From Streptomyces massasporeus (GTDB taxonomy: Bacteria > Actinomycetota > Actinomycetes > Streptomycetales > Streptomycetaceae): 64,000 bases of DNA. Location: positions 930,001 through 994,000 of the forward strand of contig NZ_BMSE01000002.1 of NCBI RefSeq assembly GCF_014648995.1. Reading direction: 5' to 3'. This document shows positions 27,372-35,853 of the stretch, in pieces; the stretch's first letter is position 1, and every line of letters starts with the position of its first letter. Below the pieces are notes generated by a model. It had not been told where the DNA came from. It saw only the letters and a program-made list of their open reading frames with translations, and did not search any database. A program made the translations under genes and the position numbers.

Positions 27372-29680
27372 CCGCACGCCTGAGCCTCTACCAGAAGGCC
27401 GAGAACGAGCTCTACAAGATGGACTCGTCGGTCAAGACGAAGTTCTACGACTTCTGCCACCAGTTCCGTCTCGACCCCGATCACCCCAGCCTCGACTTCA
27501 AGCCTCTTAAGGGCGACGGCCGGATCTTCCGAGCCAAGATCGACCGTTCGTACCGGGCACTGCTGGCCAGGGCGGGGGTCGGCGCCGATGGCGTCCAGCA
27601 GTGGCTGATTGTCGCCGTCCGCCACCGCAAAGACGTTTACGAAGAACTCACCGTCGCCATCAACCGGATCACCGGCGAGATCGAGTTTGTCGATCTCGGC
27701 GTCGTCGGTCAGAGCGTCCTCCAGCGCGCGGGACTCCAACTCACGCCGGCCCAGGACGAGCACACCGCACCGGTCGAGCCCACGCCTGCCCCAGTCGTGA
27801 CGCCCCAACCGGCTGCCCCCGCCGAACCGCTCCTCGTCGGCTGCACCCCCGAGGACCTGCGCCGGCTTGGTGTCGCCGACGCCCTCATCGGCCCGGCCCT
27901 CGCCGTCACGACCGACGAGGAATTCGACCAGCTCATCGCCGGCGCCCCGCGCCTGACCGCCGAGGTCCTCACCGGCCTCGGCTCCGGCATGTCCGTCGAC
28001 GAGGTCGAGCGTGAGATCACCCAGCCTGCCTCCACCGAGCTCGAACCGGGCTTCGAGAACGACATGGCAGCGGCCCTCACCCGTACCGCGGTCACCACGG
28101 TCGACGACGACATCCGCAACGTCCTGGCCGAGGGCGACTTCCGAGCCTGGAAGGTCTACCTCCACCCCACCCAGCGCAAGATCGTCGAACGGAACTACAG
28201 CGGCCCCGGCCGGGTCAGCGGCGGCCCCGGAACCGGCAAGACCATCGTCGCCCTGCACCGGGTCGCCCGCCTCGCCGCAGCTCTGCCGCCCGGCCACGGC
28301 AAGCCGATCCTGCTGACCACGTACACCAAGAACCTCACCGCCGACCTGCGCTCCCGGCTCACCTCGCTCATGGACCCCGCGCTGCTCGGCCGCGTCGACA
28401 TCAAGCACATCGACCAGCTCGCCCAGAGCGTCCTCAACGAGAACACCGCGCCCGGTGCGCAGCGCAGCCTGATCACCGACGACCGGGCCTTGGACGTACT
28501 GCGCGAAGTCCTCTTCGAACACGACGAGCAGCGTTGGGACGCCGAGTTCCTCTTCGACGAATGGGAGCAGATCGTCCTGGGCCAGTCCCTCGGTACCCGT
28601 CAGGACTACTTCAAGGCTCGTCGCGCCGGTATGGGCCGCGCTCTCAACCGCCCCGAACGCGCAGTCGTCTGGAAACTGCTCGAGCAGTTCGCCCTGCGCC
28701 TCAACGGCATGGGCCGGGAGACCTGGGCCCAGGCCGCCGAGCGGGCGGCGCGGTACGAGATGGAACGCGCCCGCAAGATCCAGGCGAGGGCTGAGCGCAA
28801 GGCGGACATCGGCGGCGGCGACCTGGCCCATCTCGACGACAACAGCTCCGCGATGCGCTACCTGCGTCACCGCTACCGTCACATCGTCGTCGACGAGGCT
28901 CAGGACCTCGGCCCCGCCCACTGGAAGATGCTGCGCGCCATGGCCGCCTCCGGCCCGGACGACCTGTTCATCGCCAGCGACACCCACCAGCGGATCTACG
29001 ACCGGCAAGTCACCCTTTCCACCGTCGGCATCAACATCCGCGGTGGCCGCTCTTCGAAACTGACGCTGAGCTACCGCACCACCCAGGAGATCCTCGACCA
29101 GGCCGCTAAGGTCGTCCGCGGGGGCACCTACGACGACCTCGATGACGGCACGGACACCCTCGACGGCTACCACTCCCTGCTGCACGGCCCCGCCCCCGAG
29201 TACGTCGCCTGCGCAGACTGGACCGACGAGATCACTCAGCTAGCCGCAGCCCTCAAGCAGTGGCGCGCGGACATCACCCAGCCCACCGAGGACGGCACCG
29301 TACGCGACCCCAGCGGCACCATGGCCGTCTGCGTCGCCGACGGCGACATGGCTGGCCGCGTCGCGGCCGACCTGGAGACGAAGCACGGCATCACCACAGC
29401 GACCCTCACCAAGGAAGGCCCGCAAGGTGGCGGCGAAGTCCACATCGGAACGATGCACCGTTTCAAGGGACTTGAGTACCAGAAGCTGGCGATCATCGGC
29501 GCGAGCGACGGCATCCTCCCGCGCACCGCTGTCGTCGAGAAGTACGCGACGACTGACCCCAAGCGGTACGAACGCGAACTCAAGAAGAGCCGCAACCAAC
29601 TCTTCGTCGCCACCACCCGAGCCCGCGATGCGCTGCGCATCTCCTGGCACGGCAAACCTAGCCCGTTTCTACCCTTGTAG
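27368..29680 (+). CDS. RelE-like domain fused to a UvrD-family helicase
   Basis: This 770-residue protein overlaps the previous stop by ATGA. Residues 1-100 (LSLYQKAENELYKMD, FRAKIDRSYRALLA, WLIVAVRHRKDVYEEL) look like a RelE/ParE toxin-type fold. Residues ~150-235 hold an adaptor-like segment (DLRRLGVADALIGPALAVT, FDQLIAGAPRL). Superfamily 1 helicase motifs follow: GGPGTGKTIVALHR (~280-293), VDEAQDLGPAHWKML (~507), FIASDTHQRIYDRQ, LTLSYRTTQEIL and GTMHRFKGLEYQ (~694). It closes the coupled four-gene run. Family members occur singly in many actinomycetes, but in-operon coupling to methylase and DISARM-like genes suggests it processes or degrades DNA for this system. Confidence 0.85.
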   Translation: MTARLSLYQKAENELYKMDSSVKTKFYDFCHQFRLDPDHPSLDFKPLKGDGRIFRAKIDRSYRALLARAGVGADGVQQWLIVAVRHRKDVYEELTVAINRITGEIEFVDLGVVGQSVLQRAGLQLTPAQDEHTAPVEPTPAPVVTPQPAAPAEPLLVGCTPEDLRRLGVADALIGPALAVTTDEEFDQLIAGAPRLTAEVLTGLGSGMSVDEVEREITQPASTELEPGFENDMAAALTRTAVTTVDDDIRNVLAEGDFRAWKVYLHPTQRKIVERNYSGPGRVSGGPGTGKTIVALHRVARLAAALPPGHGKPILLTTYTKNLTADLRSRLTSLMDPALLGRVDIKHIDQLAQSVLNENTAPGAQRSLITDDRALDVLREVLFEHDEQRWDAEFLFDEWEQIVLGQSLGTRQDYFKARRAGMGRALNRPERAVVWKLLEQFALRLNGMGRETWAQAAERAARYEMERARKIQARAERKADIGGGDLAHLDDNSSAMRYLRHRYRHIVVDEAQDLGPAHWKMLRAMAASGPDDLFIASDTHQRIYDRQVTLSTVGINIRGGRSSKLTLSYRTTQEILDQAAKVVRGGTYDDLDDGTDTLDGYHSLLHGPAPEYVACADWTDEITQLAAALKQWRADITQPTEDGTVRDPSGTMAVCVADGDMAGRVAADLETKHGITTATLTKEGPQGGGEVHIGTMHRFKGLEYQKLAIIGASDGILPRTAVVEKYATTDPKRYERELKKSRNQLFVATTRARDALRISWHGKPSPFLPL

Positions 29681-29728
29681 TTTGGGGCGCCTCTAACCGC
29701 ATGCCCGAGGGATCTGGCCGGGCCTCGC

Positions 29729-30074
29729 GGAGCAATTAAGCGCAAACTGCGGCACAACCCGCTGTTGCTCGTAGGGACGGTCGCGGGTCTCGTGTTCGTC
29801 TATCTGGCTCCACCGGTGGCCCTGGTAGTCGGCGTCCGGAGCGGGAATGCGGTGACGGCGTGGCTGGCGCTGCCGCGTGGGCGGTGATGGCGGGGACGTA
29901 CATGCCGATGCTCCGCTATTACCGTCAGCCGCTGTGGTTCGTTCCGCTGTTGTTGTTCATCGCTTTCCTGTATCTCCTGATGACGGTGGACTCGGGGGTG
30001 CTGCACCGGGCGCTGCGTGGAAGGGGCCAATGTACGCGTGCTCGGAGGCGGCGCCGGACCGGCGAACGGCATGA
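29729..30074 (+). pseudogene. Decayed C-terminus of an HpnB-like glycosyltransferase
   Basis: Fragments in shifting frames together resemble the membrane C-terminus of a hopene-associated glycosyltransferase (HpnB type). The first reads RKLRHNPLLLVGTVAGLVFV near 29738-29797. The second, about 29887-30000, reads MAGTYMPMLRYYRQPLW, then a hydrophobic helix ending LLMTVDSG. The third, near 30010-30045, reads APGAAWKGPMYA. The catalytic N-terminus is missing. It lies between the UvrD-type helicase and the second kinase and marks an old insertion/deletion junction. The family assignment is from memory of the LRYYRQPLW and AAWKG patterns. Confidence 0.6.
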
Positions 30075-30142
30075 CTTCCGATCGACGCCAGGCGATACGC
30101 TGGAGAGCCGGACAACCAGCCTCTCGCGTTGGAGACTTAGCC

Positions 30143-32203
30143 TTGCCGCAGCTCGCCGTCGTGCACACCTTCTGGACCGACTACGAGCAGTTGGAGAAGC
30201 CCGTCCGGGCCGGGGTTCGCAAGGCGATTACCAAGTTCCAGTCGCTGACGGTGCCCGAGCTGTACGCGGACAAGGGGCTGGGGTTGTCCGTCGCGCGCAT
30301 GGCCCGTGATCCGCGGATGAGGACGATACGCATCACGGCCTTCTGGAGGGGCGTGCTCCTCGCGCCCGACGACGGAAGTGAGACCTTTCTCCTCCTCACG
30401 GTGCTGCCACACGACGAGGCCCTGCAGTGGGCCGCCACCCGGCTCGTCTCCGTGAACTCCGCGATGGGAAGCCTGGAGGTGCGGGACGTCGCTGCCATGG
30501 AGCGGCTGGTCACTTCGCGGCCCGCCTCCCACGTTCCCATGACTCTCTTCGCTCGGTTCTCCGCCACCGACCTCACAGCGCTGGGCATCGACGGCCAGAC
30601 TCTGGAGGCCATCCGCACCATCACGGACAGGGCGCAGTTCGACGCCTTCCAGCCGCTGCTGCCCGAGGACCAGCGCGAGGTGCTCCAGTACCTCGCCGAG
30701 GGGTTCGATCCCGCAGAGGTCTTCCAGAACGTCGTCGCTCCCCGGCGGCCAGTAGACGCGAACCCGCCGGCTTCGGCGAGCCTCGCGGATGCCATCGCTC
30801 ACACGAGTGACCGGATCACCCTTTTCTCGGAAGCTGGGGAACTGGAGGAGATCGCTGGCAAGCCGCTGGTCGCGCCACGAACCGGAGAGCTGCTCAGCCC
30901 CTCCAGACGGGGCGAGCGCAAGGACTACGCGTGTGAACGGCTGCCCCTCGCCGACGGCGGCCAGGCAGACGTCTTCAAGGCGGTGCACAAGCCCAGCGGC
31001 AAGGTCGTCATCCTCAAGAAGCTTAAGGACAAGTACCCGCCCGGCCGTCAAGTTGCCCGCATGAAGCGAGAGATCGAATTCGGGCGAAGCCTGACCGGGA
31101 ACCCGCACGCGATGCCGATCCTGGACTTCGATCGCAAGTACACCTGGTTCGTCATGCCGTACGCGGAGGCCACCGCCGAGAGCCTCCAGGAGGAATTCTC
31201 CGATGATGCGGCCCTGCGGGAGCTGCTGGAATCCCTCTGCTCGGTCCTCGAGGTGGCGCACCGTGAGGGATGGATCCACCGGGACATCAAGCCGGCCAAC
31301 GTCCTGCGCCTGAACGGCCGCTGGGTTCTGGCGGACTGGGGGATCGTGCGGCGGCCCCTGGGCCAGACGACCGATCCGCAGCGCACCCGCGTGGGGGTCT
31401 TCCTCGGCTCCGAGGGTTTCGCGGCCCCTGAGCACTACAACGACGCCCACCACGCGGGCCCCACCGCTGACATCTACAGCCTGGGGCAGCTCATCGGATG
31501 GGCCGTCACGGGCGAGATGCCCCTCGTGAACGTCCCGTTGCTCCCCAAGTCGGGCCCATGGCGTGCGATCGTCCGGGAGGCGACCCAGAGGGACCCGGAG
31601 CGACGTCCGGCCACGGTTTCCGCCTTCCTCGATTTCGTCGCGCAAGAGCTGGACGAGCCGGCGGAGCCCGTTGCGCTACGCGGCGAGCACCTCCAGCGGG
31701 AACTGTTCGCCGGTTCGACGGGTGCGGGGTCCGACCTCCTAACGCTGGCCGCTAGGCATCCCGACGATGCTGCTCTCTACTTCGACGTGGTGATCAAGGT
31801 TCCCGTTGCCTCGATCATGGCGGACCTGCTGGCCGACGCCGCTCGTGCTGTAGAGGTCGTGTCCGCGATGGCGACACTCTTCGGTTCGGACGTCTCCCAC
31901 GGTTCCGAGGAACTCGACGCCACCGTTAGGTGGCTGGCCAGTATCGCCGAGGAGGCGGCCCGGGCGAGGGAGCTCGATCTCCTGGAAGCGTGCTGCGGTG
32001 GCGCGTTCGAATGGATCCCCCTCCTGGACGACCAGAGCGGGCAGGCCGATGGCTTCTCCTGGTGGACGACCCTGAGCGGGGACGCCGCCAGCTCGGTGGC
32101 GGCGATGCTGCGACAGCACCCGGAGTGCGTGACGTACTTCGGCCACCTGGTGCACGACCTCCGCGTCGACCACCGGATTCGCGCGGCCATCGCCCAGCAG
32201 TAG
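30143..32203 (+). CDS. RelE-like module fused to a Ser/Thr protein kinase
   Basis: The start is probably TTG 30143, eight bases after GGAG, giving 686 residues. The first ~250 residues (LPQLAVVHTFWTDYEQLEKP, MRTIRITAFWRGVLLAPDD) carry the RelE-like plus adaptor module normally found before UvrD-type helicases and also present in the preceding gene. In place of a helicase comes a kinase: LADGGQADVFKAV (glycine loop), VVILKKLKD (Lys), HREGWIHRDIKPANVL (~372-387), LADWGIV (DWG for DFG, ~398), GFAAPEH and DIYSLGQLIGW. A ~180-residue C-terminal helical region (IMADLLADAARAVEVVSAMA) matches no family I know. This domain exchange suggests the kinase senses the same partner or ligand as the helicase next door. 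Confidence 0.82.
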   Translation: MPQLAVVHTFWTDYEQLEKPVRAGVRKAITKFQSLTVPELYADKGLGLSVARMARDPRMRTIRITAFWRGVLLAPDDGSETFLLLTVLPHDEALQWAATRLVSVNSAMGSLEVRDVAAMERLVTSRPASHVPMTLFARFSATDLTALGIDGQTLEAIRTITDRAQFDAFQPLLPEDQREVLQYLAEGFDPAEVFQNVVAPRRPVDANPPASASLADAIAHTSDRITLFSEAGELEEIAGKPLVAPRTGELLSPSRRGERKDYACERLPLADGGQADVFKAVHKPSGKVVILKKLKDKYPPGRQVARMKREIEFGRSLTGNPHAMPILDFDRKYTWFVMPYAEATAESLQEEFSDDAALRELLESLCSVLEVAHREGWIHRDIKPANVLRLNGRWVLADWGIVRRPLGQTTDPQRTRVGVFLGSEGFAAPEHYNDAHHAGPTADIYSLGQLIGWAVTGEMPLVNVPLLPKSGPWRAIVREATQRDPERRPATVSAFLDFVAQELDEPAEPVALRGEHLQRELFAGSTGAGSDLLTLAARHPDDAALYFDVVIKVPVASIMADLLADAARAVEVVSAMATLFGSDVSHGSEELDATVRWLASIAEEAARARELDLLEACCGGAFEWIPLLDDQSGQADGFSWWTTLSGDAASSVAAMLRQHPECVTYFGHLVHDLRVDHRIRAAIAQQ

Positions 32204-32290
32204 ACCGGTTCGGCGCAGTCGGCGCGGTGCAGCGCCCCAGCGCTCAGGTAGCCGTACTCGTCTCGGATGTCCTATGCATGTGCCAACTCG

Positions 32291-33364
32291 TTAGCGGCGT
32301 CGAAGCTCGGTCGGCTCATACATGAGCTGATACACGTGTAGGGCCGAGTGTTTCATTCGGTAGATGGTGATTTTTGAGAGAAAGTCTGTCTTCACTGCGG
32401 CACTCCGCCGTTGCTGTCCGTCCTCATCAGCGCCGACGATCCAGTCCTCGATGTGTTGCGGCAGTGTGAATGTGAGGTGATAGGAAGCAGCGTCATCATT
32501 CCTCGGGGTGATGACCCACTCTGCGTCACCATGATCGGCCGTGCGTCTGATGCGGACTGGGTGCGTTGGATTCCGGGAGGCGTAGTCGAGAAATCCCTTT
32601 CGGTTGGTGGTGTGCAGGGGAAGAATGAATGGTGCTGCAGGAAATCCGATCAGCAGCTCCGCCTCGCCGTGTTCGTTGATGACCTGAACGAAGTTGTTCA
32701 GGGCGTCCTGTATGGCCCGATCGGCGGGAGCCGGCAGTCCCTCATCGATCAGCGCAAACGAATCGCCAGGCACTTCCCGCGGTGTCTCTAGGCCCAGCCG
32801 CACCATGGTGCGTACCCAGTTCACGATCCGGTTGGGGACATCTTGCCCCGGCGACGCGGCGCAGAGCGCGGAGGCCAGAGTGTGGATGTGGTCCCGTAGC
32901 CATGTGAACGAGTCCCCCGATAGATCGATCAGCGAAATTTGGTGTGCAAGGGCGAACTGCTGGGCACTCTTGCTGAATCCACTGGTCGAGAAAAGGGCGT
33001 AGGAGTAGTGGTACCGGCGTCGAGGACGGCTGCTACCCCCATACGTGAAGTTCTGGTTCACATCACTGATGACACCGTGCGCATTGCGGACGATGTCCAG
33101 TCCGCAGGTGCGCTTCTTGTCGTAGAACTTCGCTTCCAGGAACAAGCGGATAGGCAATGAGAACGCCGGAGTGAAAGGGAACTCGCCGAGGGCATCGACC
33201 TGGTGTTCTGTTCCCCGCCCGACGACGTGGAGCGTGTTCCGTCTCTTGACGAGTTCGGATCCATCCTTATCTCCCTGGGTCAGGAGGCTGTAGCCGCTGT
33301 TGCGGAGCAGCCATGCCAGAGCCTCTTCGAGTAGATAACCCCTCAGTGCCTGTGTGGTGGCCAT
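32291..33364 (-). CDS. PD-(D/E)XK restriction endonuclease-like protein
   Basis: This 357-residue protein faces the defence operon. Residues 1-110 have the Mrr/REase pattern: GYLLEEALAWLLRNSGYSLL helix, EHQVDALGEF (catalytic Asp), and IRLFLEAKFYDKK (Glu-x-Lys). Then come LDIVRNAHGVISDVNQN and YALFSTSGFSKSAQQFA, typical of family core strands and helices. The last ~150 residues are unassigned. Its base composition is visibly less GC-rich than the operon, so it may have a different origin. It could be the restriction arm acting with the methylase, or an independent type IV-like enzyme. Confidence 0.78.
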   Translation of the reverse strand: MATTQALRGYLLEEALAWLLRNSGYSLLTQGDKDGSELVKRRNTLHVVGRGTEHQVDALGEFPFTPAFSLPIRLFLEAKFYDKKRTCGLDIVRNAHGVISDVNQNFTYGGSSRPRRRYHYSYALFSTSGFSKSAQQFALAHQISLIDLSGDSFTWLRDHIHTLASALCAASPGQDVPNRIVNWVRTMVRLGLETPREVPGDSFALIDEGLPAPADRAIQDALNNFVQVINEHGEAELLIGFPAAPFILPLHTTNRKGFLDYASRNPTHPVRIRRTADHGDAEWVITPRNDDAASYHLTFTLPQHIEDWIVGADEDGQQRRSAAVKTDFLSKITIYRMKHSALHVYQLMYEPTELRRR

Positions 33365-33618
33365 GGCAATACCCCTTTGTCGTCCCCGGGTGCTTCTGGG
33401 CAGGCTACGTCACGGCTTGTACAACTAGCCACGAAGCCATGTGAGTTGACCTGCATCCGCTGCTGGCCTCGCCCTATCACGACGGGGCAGCCGCACCAAA
33501 CCGCTGAATTCCCGGATTCTGAACCTGCTCGCCGACGATGTTCCGCGCGGCTTCGCTGCGCGGTGGGCGGGAGGACGAACGACCGCTGCTCTGGCAGCGA
33601 TTACCCCGGAGAGACGCG

Positions 33619-33897
33619 ATGCGTAGCCAGTCCAAGCCGACCGTTGAGGCTGCCTTCCTGAATGTTCAGGACACTGCGAAGTACATGGGCATCTCGGTGA
33701 ACACCCTCTACGTCTGGCGTCACCGCCGGCAAGGGCCGCCCAGCTTCCGGATGGGGCCGGGCGGGAGGGTCATGTACCGCCGGGACCTGCTTGATGCGTG
33801 GCTCAACGAACAGCAGCAGGCGGACTCGCGGTCGAACCCGGCTCTCAATCCAGTGAGCAAGGCGCCGCAGCAGCGCGAACGACGCCGGGCTGTTTGA
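33619..33897 (+). CDS. xis: Excisionase-type helix-turn-helix protein
   Basis: This 92-residue protein starts at ATG 33619 after a GGAGAG site. The AlpA/Xis-type winged HTH is clear: FLNVQDTAKYMGISVNTLYV, then RRQGPPSFRMG and VMYRRDLLDAWLNEQQ. Excisionases of actinomycete elements bind arm sites near the core and steer the integrase toward excision. It lies 127 bp upstream of the integrase gene on the same strand, the standard arrangement. The basic tail (QQRERRRAV) may contact DNA. Confidence 0.85.
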   Translation: MRSQSKPTVEAAFLNVQDTAKYMGISVNTLYVWRHRRQGPPSFRMGPGGRVMYRRDLLDAWLNEQQQADSRSNPALNPVSKAPQQRERRRAV

Positions 33898-34024
33898 CCT
33901 GGGAGAACGGTTCCGAGGAGTTCAGCAGCACTCGGAATTTCATGCGCGCGGAGATCGTCTGTGTGTCTGATCGCGACGTAGGTCGTGCCGAGAGAACCAT
34001 GACCAGGCCAAGGAGAAGACGCGC

Positions 34025-35287
34025 ATGGCGGGCTACATCGAGGACCGATGGCTCAAGAAGCGGCCGAACAAGGAGACGGGCAAGCGCGAACGCACTGCGC
34101 TCTGGGGCAAGTGCACGCGTTACCGCGTCAAAGGGATACCGGGGGTCCGTGACCGGTCCTTCGATACGGTCGCGGACGCCAAGGCGTGGCTGGCCGAGGC
34201 ACAGACCGACACACGTCGAGGGGATTTCGTCGACGCGCGCGACGGTGCGATCAGCCTTCGTGAGTACGTCGATAAGCACTGGTGGCCCTCCCAGGTGCAC
34301 CCCGCTCAGACGCTGGAAAGCATGAGGCACAGGATCTGGGGGCAGGTGCTGCCGCAGCTTGGAGATCTGGCGCTCAGGGACATCGGCGTCGCGGAGCTGC
34401 GCAAGTGGTCGGCCGACGTGCAGAGGGCGGTGGCATCGAGCACTGCCTATGTCGCGTGGGTGTACCTCAAGGCGATCATGCAGGCCGCGGTCGAGGACAA
34501 GCGGCTGTACCGCAACCCGTGCAAGGGCAACAGCTCGATCAAGCCGCCGAAGAAGCCGGAGCGCAAGGCTCGCGCCTGGGAGCAGCACCGTGTCGACGCG
34601 GTGCGGGACGCGCTGGCCGACCGCTACCAGATCGCGCTCGACCTCGGCGTCGGATGCGGACTTCGACAGGGTGAGACGTTCGGCTTCAGCCCAGGTGATA
34701 TCCGTGGCGACTTCGTCCACGTGGAGCGGCAGATTCTTATGTACAAGTCACGGCTGTACTTCGGTCCGCCCAAAGGCGGTAAGGAACGCGATGTGCCGCT
34801 GCCGAAGACGCTCGCGAAGCGACTCCTCACTCACCAAGAACGCTTCGAACCAATCGACGTCACCCTGCCGTGGCTGGACCCCGAGGAGCCTGACCTCGCG
34901 CGCGAGGACCGGCGGAAGGTCACCGTCCCGTTGCTCGTGTACACCGGCCGGCGCGGCGCGATCAACCGCACCACCTGGAACACCAAGGCGTGGAAGCCCG
35001 CGCTCGCCGAAGTGGGAGTCATCCCGCCGCTGCCTGAGCGGCAGCCGGGCGAGAAGCCGTCGCGCGTGTGGGAGCCTAGCCGCGAGCACGGCTTCCACGT
35101 CTTGCGCCATACGTACGCCTCGGTGATGCTCGAAGCCGGTGAGTCGATCGTCTCCCTCGCGAAGTGGATGGGGCACTCCGACCCAGCGTTCACGCTCCGG
35201 ACGTACACGCACTTCATGCCGCAGGCCGGCGCCCGGGGACTGTCCGCCATCGAGGCGTGGCTTACGGACTCGGCCGAAAGTCCCTGA
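34025..35287 (+). CDS. int: Tyrosine site-specific integrase
   Basis: This 420-residue phage-type integrase starts at ATG 34025, ten bases after AGGAG. The N-terminal AP2-like/arm-binding part has RYRVKGIPGVRDRSFDTVADA. The SAM-like core-binding domain covers ~80-180. The catalytic domain has the Arg in GVGCGLRQGETFG, HGFHVLRHTYASVM (His-x-x-Arg), and WMGHSDPAFTLRTYTH with the His and the nucleophilic Tyr. Its stop codon lies within the right-hand AAGTCCC repeat, 74 bp from attR, so the gene, arm sites and att core form one recombination module. Confidence 0.95.
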   Translation: MAGYIEDRWLKKRPNKETGKRERTALWGKCTRYRVKGIPGVRDRSFDTVADAKAWLAEAQTDTRRGDFVDARDGAISLREYVDKHWWPSQVHPAQTLESMRHRIWGQVLPQLGDLALRDIGVAELRKWSADVQRAVASSTAYVAWVYLKAIMQAAVEDKRLYRNPCKGNSSIKPPKKPERKARAWEQHRVDAVRDALADRYQIALDLGVGCGLRQGETFGFSPGDIRGDFVHVERQILMYKSRLYFGPPKGGKERDVPLPKTLAKRLLTHQERFEPIDVTLPWLDPEEPDLAREDRRKVTVPLLVYTGRRGAINRTTWNTKAWKPALAEVGVIPPLPERQPGEKPSRVWEPSREHGFHVLRHTYASVMLEAGESIVSLAKWMGHSDPAFTLRTYTHFMPQAGARGLSAIEAWLTDSAESP

Positions 35288-35296
35288 GAAGTCCCA
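35278..35296. repeat. Two AAGTCCC repeats, candidate integrase arm sites (right)
   Basis: AAGTCCCT (35278-35285) and AAGTCCCA (35289-35296) are spaced 11 bp apart and repeat the motif and spacing seen at 3918-3968 inside the left end. The first copy overlaps the integrase stop codon. Matching repeats at both element ends support a role in integration and excision. Confidence 0.55.
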
Positions 35297-35360
35297 GAGG
35301 GCTGGATCAGCCGCCGGATCCCCGCAAAGATGCAGGTCAGAGCGTGATCGCTCCCTGAGC

Positions 35361-35399
35361 GGAACAGAACCCGGCGTACAGCCCGACTCGTCTGCCGCT
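35361..35399 (+). repeat. attR: right copy of the 39-bp att core
   Basis: This is identical over 39 bases to the rnpB 3' end at 3792-3830; the bases immediately outside the repeat differ (C versus G on the left, C versus A on the right). It carries no upstream RNase P sequence, so it is the displaced fragment generated by integration and marks the right boundary of the element. Confidence 0.92.
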
Positions 35400-35853
35400 C
35401 CCTGCGTCTTTGCCTCGGAGCGTGGGCCGGGCACAAGCTGCGCGGCGAGTTCGTCGTGGTCCGCCCCAGCTCCGGCCGCCGGATCGGTCTGCCGCACGTC
35501 GACTCCCGATCCGTATCCTCGCTCGCGGATGAGGTGCGGCCCTGCGCGACTGTGGGAGTAACTGCGCGGCCCGGACAGGACGCCCTCCCGCCGCTGAGGG
35601 GACATCGGACGCGAACAGCCCGGCCACGTGGTGCTGTTCACGCCCGATCTCACGGAAGCGTGACCGTTCGCAGCACCTCTGTCACCGCCCGCGCCTCCCC
35701 GCGGCCCGGCGGGGAGGCCGCCCGCATGACCAGCCGAGTTCAGCAGTGCCTCGCCGCGGCAGCCCTCATGATCTGGCTTCGCTCGTGATCGCCAGGACGC
35801 TCCCTGATCGGCCTCGCTGAACGTCCGCGAGGGTCCGCGCGGCAGAGCCCCTT
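35400..35853. other. Chromosomal flank after attR, no recognisable gene
   Basis: This 454-bp stretch is GC-rich and open in several frames, but no frame has a convincing ribosome site or family signature. A plus-strand segment reading HKLRGEFVVVRPSSGRR (about 35430-35480) looks protein-like but is too short to place. It may contain remnants of the gene that originally followed rnpB. Confidence 0.35.

Larger units (their letters stand above)
3792..35399. mobile_element. 31.6-kb integrative element inserted in the rnpB 3' end
   Basis: The last 39 bases of the rnpB region (3792-3830) recur perfectly at 35361-35399, and the flanking bases differ on both sides. The distance from one core copy to the other is 31,569 bp. 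A tyrosine integrase (34025-35287) and an excisionase-like gene (33619-33897) sit at the right end, as expected. The cargo is defence-related (helicases, methylases, kinases, nucleases), with one NlpC/P60 hydrolase of the sort found in conjugative elements. No conjugation ATPase, relaxase, FtsK/TraB-type transferase or replication initiator was recognised, so it is probably a genomic island or a decayed integrative element. Confidence 0.9.

Noticed and set aside
10686..33364. Calling the system canonical BREX, Pgl or DISARM
   Set aside because: No PglZ, BrxC or BrxL was seen, ruling out BREX/Pgl. DISARM core features are present, but DrmC is not seen and kinases and a UvrD fusion are added, so only a DISARM-like label is supported.
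35420..35790. Plus-strand frame after attR (HKLRGEFVVVRPSSGRR segment) as a gene
   Set aside because: There is no start with a ribosome site, the second half is Arg/Pro/Ser-rich, and no family is recognised; treated as a possible remnant only.
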